Assembly (NCBI RefSeq): GCF_004634245.1
Contig: NZ_SJTF01000006.1
Span: forward strand, 220,084 to 284,083
DNA from: Flavobacterium foetidum
GTDB lineage: Bacteria > Bacteroidota > Bacteroidia > Flavobacteriales > Flavobacteriaceae
DNA: 64,000 nucleotides
Direction of reading: 5' to 3'
Part shown: positions 36,330 to 45,028 of the stretch, one piece after another
Position numbering within the stretch: the stretch's first letter is position 1
Layout of the letters: each line of letters begins with the position of its first letter
Position numbers and translations under genes: made by a program
Notes under the pieces: generated by a model
Database searches by the model: none
Seen by the model: the letters and a program-made list of their open reading frames with translations, nothing else
Told to the model about the DNA's origin: nothing

Positions 36330-38335
36330 GATAATTCTAATACAATTGTTGCGTTTTTGCTTATTGTTTCTCCAGCCTGAATCGACTGTTTTTTTACTTT
36401 CCCCATACCATTTATCCTTACCTTCAAACCTAAATTCTCCAATAAGGCAACTGCATCCATTCCCGGCATTCCTTTTAAATCAGGAATTTGATTGATTTTT
36501 TTATTGGCTTCAGCCGTATATTTATTATAACTAGCATCTTGTTTTGGAACTCTAGTATCTAATCTCTTTATCTTATTGGTCGATGGCGCATCGGTAAAGA
36601 TTTTTTGGGCAATTCTTTTGAAAACCGGACCTGCAACGTCTGCTCCGTAATAATTATTCTTAGCCGTATTGGGTTTGTGTACCACTACAATGCAAGAATA
36701 TTTTGGATGCTCTGCCGGAAAATATCCCACAAAAGAAGAAGCATAATACAATGCTGATTTTCCTTCTTTTCCTCCATAATTCATCTGAGCTGTTCCTGTT
36801 TTTCCTGCCATCGAAAAATCTTTCGAATACAATTTAGAACCTGTTCCTTTTTTCACCACATTAAGCAGTACTGCTTTCACTTTTTTCAATGTTTCTGGCG
36901 AACAAACTCTTGGATTTATAACTTCAACATCAAATTTCTTGATGGTTTTATTCCATTCTTTAATCTCAGATACAAACTGCGGTTTTACCATCACTCCGTC
37001 ATTTGCAACCGAATTATAAAATGCCAAAGTCTGCATTGGCGTTACCGAAACTCCGTACCCGAATGCCATCCACGGAAGCGAGACTCCTGACCAATGTTTA
37101 TCTCCTGGTTGCGGAATATAAGGTCTCCCCTCTCCTTTAAAATGCAATCCCAAAGTTTTATTTAATCCGTAGCTATTGATATGATTTACAAATTTTGACG
37201 GATTGTTTTTATACCCCTCATAAACCGCCTGAACCATAATAGTGTTTGACGAAAGTTCGAATCCGCGGGCTAACGAAACTTTTCCATACCCCCCATGATG
37301 CGAATCGCGCACGGATCTTCCATAATACTTTACAACACCATTTTTGCTATCATAAACTGTACTTGTATCAGCTACTTTGTCTTCTAGAATCGCCATCAAA
37401 TCCACTAATTTAAAAGTCGATCCCGGTTCGTGAGATTCGGCAATAGCATAATTTGTAGTTTCGTAATAGGATCCGTCTTCTGCTCTTCCTAAATTTGAAA
37501 TTGCTTTCACATGCCCTGTTTCTGTTTCCATAACTACCACACAACCATGATCTGCCTCATAATCTTCCAATTGCTTGAGGAGTGCGTGATGTGCAATATC
37601 CTGAATAAAAACATCTATGGTCGAAATCACATCATAACCGTCAATAGGATCCACTTCGTTTACATCACGAATCGGTTTCCATTGTCCTTTTGCGATTTTC
37701 TGTTTTAAGATTTTGCCGTCTTTTCCGTTAAGGTAACTTTTAAAAGCCCATTCAATTCCTTTGCCGACTTCCACTCCCGTTGCCGGATCAAGACGATCAT
37801 AACCAATAGTCCTTTCAGCAATTTTACCGATCGGATGTTTTCTAACCGTTTCTTGCTCTATAATGATTCCGCCTTTAAAAGCGCCTAGATTGAATAATGG
37901 GAAACCTTTAATCTTAACATAATCGGTATAACTTAAATTACGAGCAATCAAATAGTACCGATTTTTATTTTCTCGTGCTTTGCGTAATTCTTTTTCAAAA
38001 TAAGCACCAGGTCTGTCAAAAAATACTCCCAAAGAATCCGACAAAAGTTTTACATATTTTTCGAAAGTTTCTTGCTTAGGAGCTTTGGCATCAAAACGAA
38101 TTTCGTAATTCGGAATGGAAGTTGCCAAAAGGCTTCCGTCTGCGGAATAAATATTTCCTTTATTGGCCGGAATGACAAAATTCCTAACCGTACGCTGTTT
38201 TGCGAGCTTACGGTAATGATCTCCGTCAACCCATTGAATATTGGTCAATTTAACGACAATAGCAATTGCCATCATAAAGATGAAAACTGCTACGAGGTAA
38301 ATTCTGTAGGATATATGTTTATCGTCTACTGCCAT
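36326..38335 (-). CDS. ftsI: class B penicillin-binding protein (FtsI/PBP3 type) with PASTA domain
   Basis: A 669-residue septal transpeptidase. It has one N-terminal membrane helix (about residues 10-32), a PBP dimerisation domain and a transpeptidase domain with the catalytic STFK (Ser306), SSN (362-364) and KTGT (512-515). Residues about 610-669 form a C-terminal PASTA domain (IPDLKGMPGMDAVALLENLG). PASTA on a division PBP is usual in Bacteroidota and resembles sporulation and Gram-positive forms. It overlaps the ftsL-like gene by ten bases and murE by four. Confidence 0.95.
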   Translation of the reverse strand: MAVDDKHISYRIYLVAVFIFMMAIAIVVKLTNIQWVDGDHYRKLAKQRTVRNFVIPANKGNIYSADGSLLATSIPNYEIRFDAKAPKQETFEKYVKLLSDSLGVFFDRPGAYFEKELRKARENKNRYYLIARNLSYTDYVKIKGFPLFNLGAFKGGIIIEQETVRKHPIGKIAERTIGYDRLDPATGVEVGKGIEWAFKSYLNGKDGKILKQKIAKGQWKPIRDVNEVDPIDGYDVISTIDVFIQDIAHHALLKQLEDYEADHGCVVVMETETGHVKAISNLGRAEDGSYYETTNYAIAESHEPGSTFKLVDLMAILEDKVADTSTVYDSKNGVVKYYGRSVRDSHHGGYGKVSLARGFELSSNTIMVQAVYEGYKNNPSKFVNHINSYGLNKTLGLHFKGEGRPYIPQPGDKHWSGVSLPWMAFGYGVSVTPMQTLAFYNSVANDGVMVKPQFVSEIKEWNKTIKKFDVEVINPRVCSPETLKKVKAVLLNVVKKGTGSKLYSKDFSMAGKTGTAQMNYGGKEGKSALYYASSFVGYFPAEHPKYSCIVVVHKPNTAKNNYYGADVAGPVFKRIAQKIFTDAPSTNKIKRLDTRVPKQDASYNKYTAEANKKINQIPDLKGMPGMDAVALLENLGLKVRINGMGKVKKQSIQAGETISKNATIVLELS

Positions 38336-38673
38336 ATTCTTTTAAAGAAACTTTTTTCTTCTTCTTTTTTAACTTCTATTTTAACTGGAGGCACCGTCGA
38401 CGAAAAAATTTGTTTTTCCAACATTTTATTCGAGATAGTCGACTCCATTTTTAACTTCATCAATTCTGAACGTCGATCTACAAACTCAGATCTCAGTTCT
38501 TTTACTTCATTATTTAATTTTGCGATTTCAAAAACCTTCTGCTCGTATCGCTGTGTATTGGCAATCATCAAAATCGCCAGCAGAATTATAAAGACAATAA
38601 ACCGCCAGTTTTTAACCGCATCCTCATGAATGAGAAATCTTGCTTTTAATATGCTGAATATGCCGCTTTTCAT
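38326..38673 (-). CDS. ftsL: FtsL-like cell division protein
   Basis: A 115-residue bitopic protein. A single membrane helix at about residues 24-42 (FIVFIILLAILMIANTQRYE) is followed by a coiled-coil-like periplasmic segment (VFEIAKLNNEVKELRSEFV). FtsL proteins are too divergent to identify by sequence alone. The position between rsmH and the PBP gene and the topology support the call. It overlaps the PBP gene by ten bases. Confidence 0.85.
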   Translation of the reverse strand: MKSGIFSILKARFLIHEDAVKNWRFIVFIILLAILMIANTQRYEQKVFEIAKLNNEVKELRSEFVDRRSELMKLKMESTISNKMLEKQIFSSTVPPVKIEVKKEEEKSFFKRIWQ

Positions 38674-38695
38674 CTTTTTTATACCTTAATATATA

Positions 38696-39592
38696 TTATA
38701 GCTTTTCAGCTATTCGTAATTTCGCACTTCTGGCCCTGTTGTTAATCTTGATTTCCTCATCATCTGGAACAATCAGCTTTCCGATGGTCTTAAACGGAAC
38801 TGAATAATTTCCGTAGAAATCTCTCTCTGGCTCGCCTTCAAACATTCCGTTTTTGATAAATCTTTTTACCAAACGATCTTCGAGAGAATGGTATGATATT
38901 ACCGAAAATCTTCCGCCAGGTTTTAAAATCTCTAACGACTGCTCAATAAATTCTTTTAAAACATCCATTTCCTGATTTACCTCAATTCTGATTGCTTGAT
39001 AAATCTGAGCCAGTACTTTGTTTCGAACTTTCTCTGGTAGAAACTTTTTCAGAACGTCTTTTAACTCTTCAGTTGTTTTGATTGGATAATCTTTTCTTGC
39101 CTCAACAATTGTTCTTGCCAAAACCGGTGCGTTTTTCAACTCCCCATAATCAAAAAAAACACGACGTAAATCCTGTTCTTCATATTCGTTCACCACTCGA
39201 TAAGCATTTAAATCATTTTTCTGACTCATCCGCATATCCAGTTCAGCATCAAATCTTGTAGAAAAACCTCTTTCCGGAACATCGAACTGATGAGAAGAAA
39301 CTCCTAAATCTGCTAAGATTCCGTCTACTTGTTTTACTCCGTGAAAACGTAAAAATCTTTTTATGAATCTAAAGTTTTCATTTATCAGTGTAAACCTCTC
39401 GTCTGGCAACGCATTGGCAAGAGCATCTTCGTCTTGATCAAATGCAAACAGCCTTCCGTTTGGCCCTAATCTTCTTAAAATCTCTTTTGAATGACCACCG
39501 CCTCCAAACGTAACATCTACATACACCCCATCTGGCTTAATGTCTAAACCATCAACAGTTGGATGAAGCAAAACCGGATTATGATATTCCAT
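38696..39592 (-). CDS. rsmH: 16S rRNA (cytosine(1402)-N(4))-methyltransferase RsmH
   Basis: A protein of 298 residues from the ATG at 39592 (MEYHNPVLLHPTVDGL), or 302 from the ATG at 39604, both in the same frame. SAM-binding motif VDVTFGGGGHSKEIL, ILADLGVSSHQFD and the C-terminal SYHSLEDRLVKRF match RsmH/MraW. It methylates C1402 of 16S rRNA. The start lies within the end of mraZ, so translation is coupled whichever ATG is used. It is the second gene of the cluster. Confidence 0.96.
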   Translation of the reverse strand: MEYHNPVLLHPTVDGLDIKPDGVYVDVTFGGGGHSKEILRRLGPNGRLFAFDQDEDALANALPDERFTLINENFRFIKRFLRFHGVKQVDGILADLGVSSHQFDVPERGFSTRFDAELDMRMSQKNDLNAYRVVNEYEEQDLRRVFFDYGELKNAPVLARTIVEARKDYPIKTTEELKDVLKKFLPEKVRNKVLAQIYQAIRIEVNQEMDVLKEFIEQSLEILKPGGRFSVISYHSLEDRLVKRFIKNGMFEGEPERDFYGNYSVPFKTIGKLIVPDDEEIKINNRARSAKLRIAEKL

Positions 39593-40067
39593 CGTCGTCG
39601 TCATTAATATTTCCCATTACTTCTTCGGCTAAATCTGCAAAATCCATATCTTCGCCGCTTATTGATTTTTCGTATAAATCCTTATCCCAAATCTCAACTA
39701 TATTAACCGCAGATGAAAAAACCACATCTTTAGAAATACTTGCAAACGTTACCAAATCTTTTGGCACCAGCAGCCTTCCTAACGCATCAACTTCAACCAT
39801 TTTAACACCAGCCGTAAACCTTCTAATGAAATCGTTGTTCTTTTTTACAAAGCGATTAAGCTTGTTGATTTTTTTCATCATCAAATCCCATTCTTCCATA
39901 GGATACAATTCTAAACACTGCTGAAAAACAGAACGCTTCAAAACAAATCCGCTTTGAAGAGAAGCCGTCAATTGCTTTTTCAAAGGAGCGGGCATCATCA
40001 GCCTGCCTTTTGCATCGACTTTACATTCATATGTTCCAATAATTGTGTTCAAAAAACGTGTTAACAT
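39579..40067 (-). CDS. mraZ: transcriptional regulator MraZ
   Basis: A 162-residue AbrB-like DNA-binding protein of the division cluster. It contains two MraZ halves: IIGTYECKVDAKGRLMMPAPLKKQL and later GVKMVEVDALGRLLVPKDL. The frame extends to a GTG at 40100, but that codon lies in the operator repeat, so the ATG at 40067 (MLTRFLNTIIG) or a TTG at 40052 is preferred. MraZ of other bacteria represses its own operon by binding GTGG(G/T) repeats, and five such repeats lie upstream. Confidence 0.93.
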   Translation of the reverse strand: MLTRFLNTIIGTYECKVDAKGRLMMPAPLKKQLTASLQSGFVLKRSVFQQCLELYPMEEWDLMMKKINKLNRFVKKNNDFIRRFTAGVKMVEVDALGRLLVPKDLVTFASISKDVVFSSAVNIVEIWDKDLYEKSISGEDMDFADLAEEVMGNINDDDDGIS

Positions 40068-40095
40068 GTTATACAGCAAAAATATAAAAAATTTT

Positions 40096-40152
40096 ACCAC
40101 ATTTTACCACTTTATACCACTTTGTTAATAAGTTTAACCACTTTACTACCAC
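40096..40152 (-). promoter_or_regulatory. MraZ operator: five GTGGT boxes
   Basis: On the minus strand GTGGT occurs at 40148-40152, 40137-40141, 40116-40120, 40106-40110 and 40096-40100. Distances are 11, 21, 10 and 10 bp, so all face one side of the helix. MraZ is known to bind direct repeats of this type about one turn apart. The last box ends 29 bp before the mraZ ATG. Confidence 0.75.
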
Positions 40153-40428
40153 TCACGTTAATTGTTGCATAATCAATACTTTGCGTAATAATCAGCGTAG
40201 AAATAAAATCATTTAACAATTATAAAAATTACATAGTATTTCTCTTAAAAAAATAATTATACCACAATGATTTTAACATTTACAAAAGAAAGCGATACTT
40301 ATTTTAACTACTGATTTTTAAGCACTTATAAATTCTACTGAAATTATGTAGTTAAAAAATGACAGCAAAAATTCATTTTTATTTAATTAACCCTATATTT
40401 GTCGAAATTGAAATTGGCATTAGATTAG
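40101..40428. other. divergent regulatory region of mraZ and the alpha/beta hydrolase
   Basis: A 328-base AT-rich region between divergent genes. It holds the MraZ operator at its left end and the TATATTTG box of the plus-strand gene at 40394. No ORF is seen. Confidence 0.6.
40394..40401 (+). promoter_or_regulatory. TAnnTTTG -7 box
   Basis: TATATTTG lies 27 bp before the ATG at 40429 and matches the Bacteroidota -7 consensus. No clear -33 element is visible. Confidence 0.45.
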
Positions 40429-41193
40429 ATGGACAAACACTACAAAAAAGAAGGCAAATACAGCTATTTTGAAGCTGGAGAAGGAACTCCTATCGTAATT
40501 CTTCACGGGTTAATGGGTGGTCTTAGTAACTTTGATGGTGTAGCGCAATATTTCCCAACAAAAGGATACAAAGTGGTAATCCCGGATTTGCCAATATACA
40601 CGCAGAGTATTCTAAAAACAAACGTAAAAAGCTTTGCGAAGTACGTTAAGGATTTCATTACTTTTAAAGGTTTTGACAAAGTAATCCTTCTTGGAAATTC
40701 TCTTGGAGGCCATATCGCCCTTTATCACACAAAATTGTATCCAGAAAAAGTTGCAGGACTTGTAATTACAGGAAGTTCAGGACTTTACGAGAGCGCAATG
40801 GGAGACAGTTATCCTCGTAGAGGGGATTATGAGTACATTAAAAGGAAAGCCGAAGATGTATTTTACGACCCTAAAATTGCAACTCCAGAACTTATTGATG
40901 AAGTTTACGCAACAGCAAACGACCGCATCAAACTGATAAAAACATTAACGATTGCTAAAAGTGCAATTCGTCATAATATGGCCAAAGATCTTCCAAAAAT
41001 GGAAGTGGAAACTTGTATTATCTGGGGGAAAAATGACTCTGTAACGCCACCAAACGTAGCGGAGGAATTTCATAAACTATTACCCAATTCTACTTTGTAC
41101 TGGATTGACAAATGTGGTCACGCCGCCATGATGGAACATCCTGATGAATTTAATGAAATTCTCGAAAAATGGCTCGCTGAAAAAAATTTATAG
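40429..41193 (+). CDS. alpha/beta fold hydrolase, partner of EngB
   Basis: A 254-residue alpha/beta hydrolase. It has the oxyanion motif LHGLMGG, the nucleophile elbow GNSLGGH with Ser91, the acid in IWGKNDSVTPP and the base in KCGHAAMMEHP. The triad is complete, so it should be an active esterase or similar. The substrate is unknown. It is followed 41 bp later by engB on the same strand. A promoter box lies at 40394. Confidence 0.85.
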   Translation: MDKHYKKEGKYSYFEAGEGTPIVILHGLMGGLSNFDGVAQYFPTKGYKVVIPDLPIYTQSILKTNVKSFAKYVKDFITFKGFDKVILLGNSLGGHIALYHTKLYPEKVAGLVITGSSGLYESAMGDSYPRRGDYEYIKRKAEDVFYDPKIATPELIDEVYATANDRIKLIKTLTIAKSAIRHNMAKDLPKMEVETCIIWGKNDSVTPPNVAEEFHKLLPNSTLYWIDKCGHAAMMEHPDEFNEILEKWLAEKNL

Positions 41194-41211
41194 CCATTAA
41201 ATTTATTTTTT

Positions 41212-41217
41212 AGGAGG
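41212..41217 (+). promoter_or_regulatory. AGGAGG site upstream of engB
   Basis: A rare full AGGAGG in a genome where most genes lack one. It lies 17 bases before the ATG at 41235, too far for standard spacing, so it may be chance or part of another signal. Confidence 0.25.
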
Positions 41218-41234
41218 TTTTAAAAAGAAAAAAA

Positions 41235-41855
41235 ATGAAAATTAACACCGCCGAATTTATTATCAGCAATTCTGATGCTGCAAAATGTCCGAAAGAGTTT
41301 TTGCCAGAATATGCTTTTATTGGAAGATCAAACGTAGGTAAGTCATCGTTAATTAACATGCTTACCAATAATAAAAACTTAGCAAAGACATCTGCAAAAC
41401 CGGGAAAAACACAATTGATTAATCATTTTAAGATTAACAACAATTGGTTCTTGGTCGATTTGCCTGGTTATGGCTATGCTAAAGTTTCAAAAAAAACAAA
41501 ATCTACTTTTCAAAAATTCATTACCGACTATTTTGAAACAAGAGAGCAACTGGTTTGTGCTTTTGTTTTGATTGATATTCGCCATGAAGCCCAAAATATA
41601 GACATTGAATTCATGTCTTATATGGGTGAAAGCGAAATTCCGTTCTGTATCATTTTTACAAAAGCGGATAAAATTGGCAAGATGAAAATCCAATCCAATA
41701 TTGCGGCCTACAAAAAACAGATGTTTGCCAACAATTGGGCCGAAATGCCTCAGTATTTCATAACCTCTTCTCTCGAATCATCTGGAAAAGAAGAACTTCT
41801 AGCCTACATTGACGAAGTAAACCAGGAAGTTTTCAAAAACAACTCGGAGTTTTAG
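41235..41855 (+). CDS. engB: ribosome biogenesis GTP-binding protein YihA/YsxC
   Basis: A 206-residue GTPase needed for assembly of the large ribosomal subunit. Motifs are G1 GRSNVGKSS (30-38), G2 threonines after KPGKTQ, G3 DLPGYG (75-80), G4 TKADK and G5 TSS. The length is typical. It follows the alpha/beta hydrolase on the same strand and is followed by an imperfect palindrome and terminator shared with gldC. Confidence 0.96.
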   Translation: MKINTAEFIISNSDAAKCPKEFLPEYAFIGRSNVGKSSLINMLTNNKNLAKTSAKPGKTQLINHFKINNNWFLVDLPGYGYAKVSKKTKSTFQKFITDYFETREQLVCAFVLIDIRHEAQNIDIEFMSYMGESEIPFCIIFTKADKIGKMKIQSNIAAYKKQMFANNWAEMPQYFITSSLESSGKEELLAYIDEVNQEVFKNNSEF

Positions 41856-41941
41856 AAAGTAAATTCCAAATTAAAAATTCCAAATTCCAAAAGCGAAATA
41901 TTCAATGTTGAAATTCCAAATTCCAAAACTGGAAATACTCA

Positions 41942-41991
41942 TAAAAAAATCCAAATCCCAATCGTAAAGAGCTTGGAATTTGGATTTTTTT
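41942..41991. terminator. imperfect bidirectional terminator between engB and gldC
   Basis: Arms AAAAAAATCCAAATCCC (41942-41958) and TTGGAATTTGGATTTTTTTA (41973-41991) pair imperfectly. It lies in a run of GGAATTTGG/CCAAATTCC repeats (41860-42000) and can serve both convergent genes. Confidence 0.5.
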
Positions 41992-42010
41992 ATATTGGAA
42001 TTTAATTCAA

Positions 42011-42346
42011 TTATTTCGTCAATTCCAGTTTTTCAGCAAAATAATCGCAGAAATCTTTCATAGTATCTGCCATTTTCTCGTCGTCTGTGGCGCGTTTGAA
42101 AGTATCCGACATTGCTACCAAAGTCTGGTGAAAGAAAATCTTCATTTCGTCGACCGGCATATCTTTTGTCCAAAGGTCGATTCGCATGGTTTCTTTTGCT
42201 TTACTGTCCCAGATTGAAAGCATAATCGCTTTTGCTTCTTCTTTTTCTACACCGCCATCCTGAGCTGTCCATGATAATTTTTCAGGAACACGGTTTTCAT
42301 CTAATTCTATATTGAATTTAATTTCTGAGTTTATTGTATCTGCCAT
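42011..42346 (-). CDS. gldC: gliding motility protein GldC
   Basis: A 111-residue soluble protein with the GldC pattern SEIKFNIELDENRVPEKLSW, then KAIMLSIWDSKAKETMRIDLWTKDM and EMKIFFHQTL. GldC is cytosolic and helps gliding in flavobacteria; it is not essential. It follows gldB with a one-base overlap, as in Flavobacterium johnsoniae. Confidence 0.93.
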   Translation of the reverse strand: MADTINSEIKFNIELDENRVPEKLSWTAQDGGVEKEEAKAIMLSIWDSKAKETMRIDLWTKDMPVDEMKIFFHQTLVAMSDTFKRATDDEKMADTMKDFCDYFAEKLELTK

Positions 42347-43305
42347 TATTTCTTAGGTTTATATTTTGATTTTTCGAAAATTTCTTTTGGCTCAATTTTA
42401 AATAATTCCGCCAAAGAAACATTATTATTATTTTTCATGTACGATCTTACAATCTGCCATCCTATCCAAGCACCAGTGCGCCCGGGAGAATCATTATCAA
42501 TCTCTAGATAAAATTTAGAGAAAGGCGCTGGAGTTATAAATCGCGTATTTAATTTTGGATCTGCGCTGTACAGCATTTCACTTTCTATAAAATAACGCCA
42601 CATATAACTTTCATTTTCTTCACACCATTTTATTTGCTCAGGCGTGTATCCCATTTTTTCTGCATCGGTATATTCTGGAAGAAGCAAATCTTTTGCATAC
42701 AATTGTTTCCCTTCAAATATCATTTGCGAAAGAAGCGTTTTATCATTGGAAACCGGAATATTTCGATAAGAAAAACTCGAAACTACGTCTGGCATAATTT
42801 GTCTTTCCTCAAAATTCTGTTTTAGATAGTTTGGAAACTGATAAAACTTATGCTCTTTTCCTAAATACAATTCCAATGCAACAATCACTAAACTGTCTGC
42901 ATAAATTGCCTTTGCATTATAATCCATTTCTCCAATAATCGTAATTACTTTTGGAGTTTTGGTTTTTGGAAAATAATATTTTACATGCTGAAAAAGATTG
43001 TTGAATTCTTTGCGAAGCGGTTCAAAATTACTGTATTTTTTCTGCACTTCTTGGTATACTTCACGCCAGATAGGTTCTTGCATTTTCTCAAGCCAGATTT
43101 TATCGTCGTTTCCAGCTGGAAAAAAGAACGGATATTGTTTTTTCACTTTTGGAAGATCCTCTGGTTTAGATTCAAAAAACACCTTATCAAAACGCTCCAC
43201 CTTAACATCAACCGGAATTCCCTCTACTTCTTTTTCTACTTTAGTTTTTTGGCCACAAGACAAAAAAAACAGGGACAGAACCACTGCAAGGCGATATATT
43301 TTCAT
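42346..43305 (-). CDS. gldB: gliding motility lipoprotein GldB
   Basis: A 319-residue lipoprotein. The signal peptide ends in a lipobox LFFLSC with Cys17. The mature part has the GldB features: DVKVERFDKVFFESK, the EMDYNAKAIY region and the C-terminal RTGAWIGWQIVRSYM. GldB is required for gliding motility in F. johnsoniae. The one-base overlap with gldC indicates coupled translation. Confidence 0.93.
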   Translation of the reverse strand: MKIYRLAVVLSLFFLSCGQKTKVEKEVEGIPVDVKVERFDKVFFESKPEDLPKVKKQYPFFFPAGNDDKIWLEKMQEPIWREVYQEVQKKYSNFEPLRKEFNNLFQHVKYYFPKTKTPKVITIIGEMDYNAKAIYADSLVIVALELYLGKEHKFYQFPNYLKQNFEERQIMPDVVSSFSYRNIPVSNDKTLLSQMIFEGKQLYAKDLLLPEYTDAEKMGYTPEQIKWCEENESYMWRYFIESEMLYSADPKLNTRFITPAPFSKFYLEIDNDSPGRTGAWIGWQIVRSYMKNNNNVSLAELFKIEPKEIFEKSKYKPKK

Positions 43306-43316
43306 TTTATTTTAGT

Positions 43317-43376
43317 TAGATTTGTGTTATCAGAATTTTAAAGTAAGAGATACTAAAAAATAATTCTGCAAATATA
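43317..43376. promoter_or_regulatory. overlapping divergent -7 boxes for gldBC and nadE
   Basis: On the minus strand TATATTTG (43369-43376) faces gldB, and on the plus strand TAGATTTG (43317-43324) faces nadE. Both match TAnnTTTG. If real, the two transcripts would overlap across about 45 bp. No -33 elements were identified. Confidence 0.35.
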
Positions 43377-43405
43377 CATCCCTGCATCTTAAAACTTGAA
43401 CTATT

Positions 43406-44212
43406 ATGGCTAAAAAAAGCACAATTCAGACAGAAAAAGTAAATAAGCATATTGTAGAGTGGCTGAAAAATTATGCCGAAACTGCAAAAGTAAATGGATT
43501 TGTAATTGGTATTTCAGGAGGAGTAGATTCGGCAGTAACTTCAACCTTGTGTGCTCAGACAGGGCTGCAGGTTCTATGTGTAGAAATGCCGATTCATCAA
43601 GCAGAAAGCCAAGTCAACAGAGCCAAAGAACATATTGAACAGTTGAAAAAACGTTTCCCGAACGTTTCTGATGTACAAACCGACTTGACAGCTGTTTTTG
43701 AATCTTTCAAAAGCGCAGTTCCCGCAACAGATGATACAGCAAAAGTAAATTTGGCCCTTGCCAATACACGTGCAAGAATCAGAATGACATCTCTTTATTA
43801 TTTAGCCGGACTTCATGGTTTGTTGGTAGCAGGAACTGGCAACAAAGTTGAAGATTTTGGAGTAGGTTTTTACACAAAATACGGCGATGGCGGCGTCGAT
43901 TTGAGTCCGATTGCCGATTTAATGAAGTCAGATGTGTATGCTTTGGGGTCATTTTTGGCCATTCCGGAGTCAATTTTGACCGCTGCACCAACCGACGGCT
44001 TATTTGGAGACAATCGTACCGATGAAGACCAATTAGGGGCAAGTTACGACGAACTCGAATGGGCGATGTTGGCCGCGGAGTCAGGAAAGACGGTAGCTGA
44101 CTTCGATGGGAGAGAAAAATCTGTCTTCGAAATTTATAAAAGATTAAACACCAGCAACAAGCATAAAATGGACCCAATTCCGGTTTGTTTGATACCAAAA
44201 ACGTTAAAATAA
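43406..44212 (+). CDS. nadE: NH3-dependent NAD(+) synthase
   Basis: A 268-residue NAD synthetase that amidates deamido-NAD with ammonia and ATP. It has the ATP-pyrophosphatase P-loop ISGGVDSAV (36-44), the YLAGLHGLLVAGTGNKVEDF motif and TDGLFGDNRTDEDQLG. No glutaminase domain is attached, so it uses free ammonia. The length is typical. Confidence 0.96.
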   Translation: MAKKSTIQTEKVNKHIVEWLKNYAETAKVNGFVIGISGGVDSAVTSTLCAQTGLQVLCVEMPIHQAESQVNRAKEHIEQLKKRFPNVSDVQTDLTAVFESFKSAVPATDDTAKVNLALANTRARIRMTSLYYLAGLHGLLVAGTGNKVEDFGVGFYTKYGDGGVDLSPIADLMKSDVYALGSFLAIPESILTAAPTDGLFGDNRTDEDQLGASYDELEWAMLAAESGKTVADFDGREKSVFEIYKRLNTSNKHKMDPIPVCLIPKTLK

Positions 44213-44304
44213 TTTTTTTAACATTTGTCTGCAATTAATTACAGAATTTATTTATTAATTTTACAGTTCCAAAAACATGAACAATTCTAAAAAAGGTAAA
44301 AATT

Positions 44305-44934
44305 ATGATTAAAGTATGTCTAGCAGACAATCATCCTGTGACGCACTTTGGCGTTAAGTCTTATTTCAAAGACCACGATCAAATTTCAATTGTTGCCAAT
44401 GTAGGCAATTTTTCAATGGTTAGAGATATTCTTCAGACGAAGGAAATCGACATTCTGATCCTAGATCTAGAATTAGAAGGCCTCTCAAGTATCTTTGAGA
44501 TTAAATCTATCCTAAAAAATTTCCCAAAAACAAAAATTGTCATTTTCAGTGATCTAGCTGAGCAGATGTATGCTCCAAACGCTATTAAAGCGGGAGTATC
44601 CGGGTATGTACACAAAACAGAAAAACTTGAAACGTTAGGTCACTCTATCATCAAGGTACACGAAGGTAAAATTATCATTAACGAAACGGTTCGCAAAAAC
44701 ATGGCCCTTATTGCTAAACAAAGCAAAAGCGAACGTTTGTACAGAAAACTTTCTAATCGCGAGATTGAGGTTTTACGTTACTTAAGTGATGGTAAGAAAA
44801 ACAACGAGATTTCTAAAATCTTAAATCTGAACGAAAAAACGATCAGTACTTACAAGCTAAGATTATTAACTAAATTAAACGTTACTAATTTGGTTGACTT
44901 AGTAAATAAGGCTAAGACTTTAGAAATTATCTAA
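44305..44934 (+). CDS. LuxR-type (NarL/FixJ) response regulator
   Basis: A 209-residue regulator. The receiver domain (about 1-120) has the acceptor Asp54 in ILDLELEGL, the acidic Asp8, Ser in FSDLAEQ and Lys in VHKTEK. The C-terminal HTH (about 145-205) reads SNREIEVLRYLSDGKKNNEI and KTISTYKLRLLTKLNV. It has no adjacent kinase. It lies near gldB and nadE as an independent gene, with a terminator after it. Confidence 0.88.
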   Translation: MIKVCLADNHPVTHFGVKSYFKDHDQISIVANVGNFSMVRDILQTKEIDILILDLELEGLSSIFEIKSILKNFPKTKIVIFSDLAEQMYAPNAIKAGVSGYVHKTEKLETLGHSIIKVHEGKIIINETVRKNMALIAKQSKSERLYRKLSNREIEVLRYLSDGKKNNEISKILNLNEKTISTYKLRLLTKLNVTNLVDLVNKAKTLEII

Positions 44935-44985
44935 ATTTATTACATCGGCTTGCTTAAACCTTTTAAGTAAACGAAAATTTCACAA

Positions 44986-45027
44986 AAACTCTATATGATC
45001 TGATAAATCAGATTTTATAGAGTTTTT
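44986..45027. terminator. terminator between the response regulator and dnaG
   Basis: Arms AAAACTCTATATGATCTGA (44986-45004) and TCAGATTTTATAGAGTTTTT (45008-45027), imperfect in the middle, with A and T runs on both sides. It fits both convergent genes. Confidence 0.65.
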
Positions 45028-45028
45028 T

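Noticed and set aside
41212..41217. AGGAGG as the functional ribosome binding site of engB
   Set aside because: It is 17 bases from the ATG, too far for usual spacing, and neighbouring genes do not use such sites.
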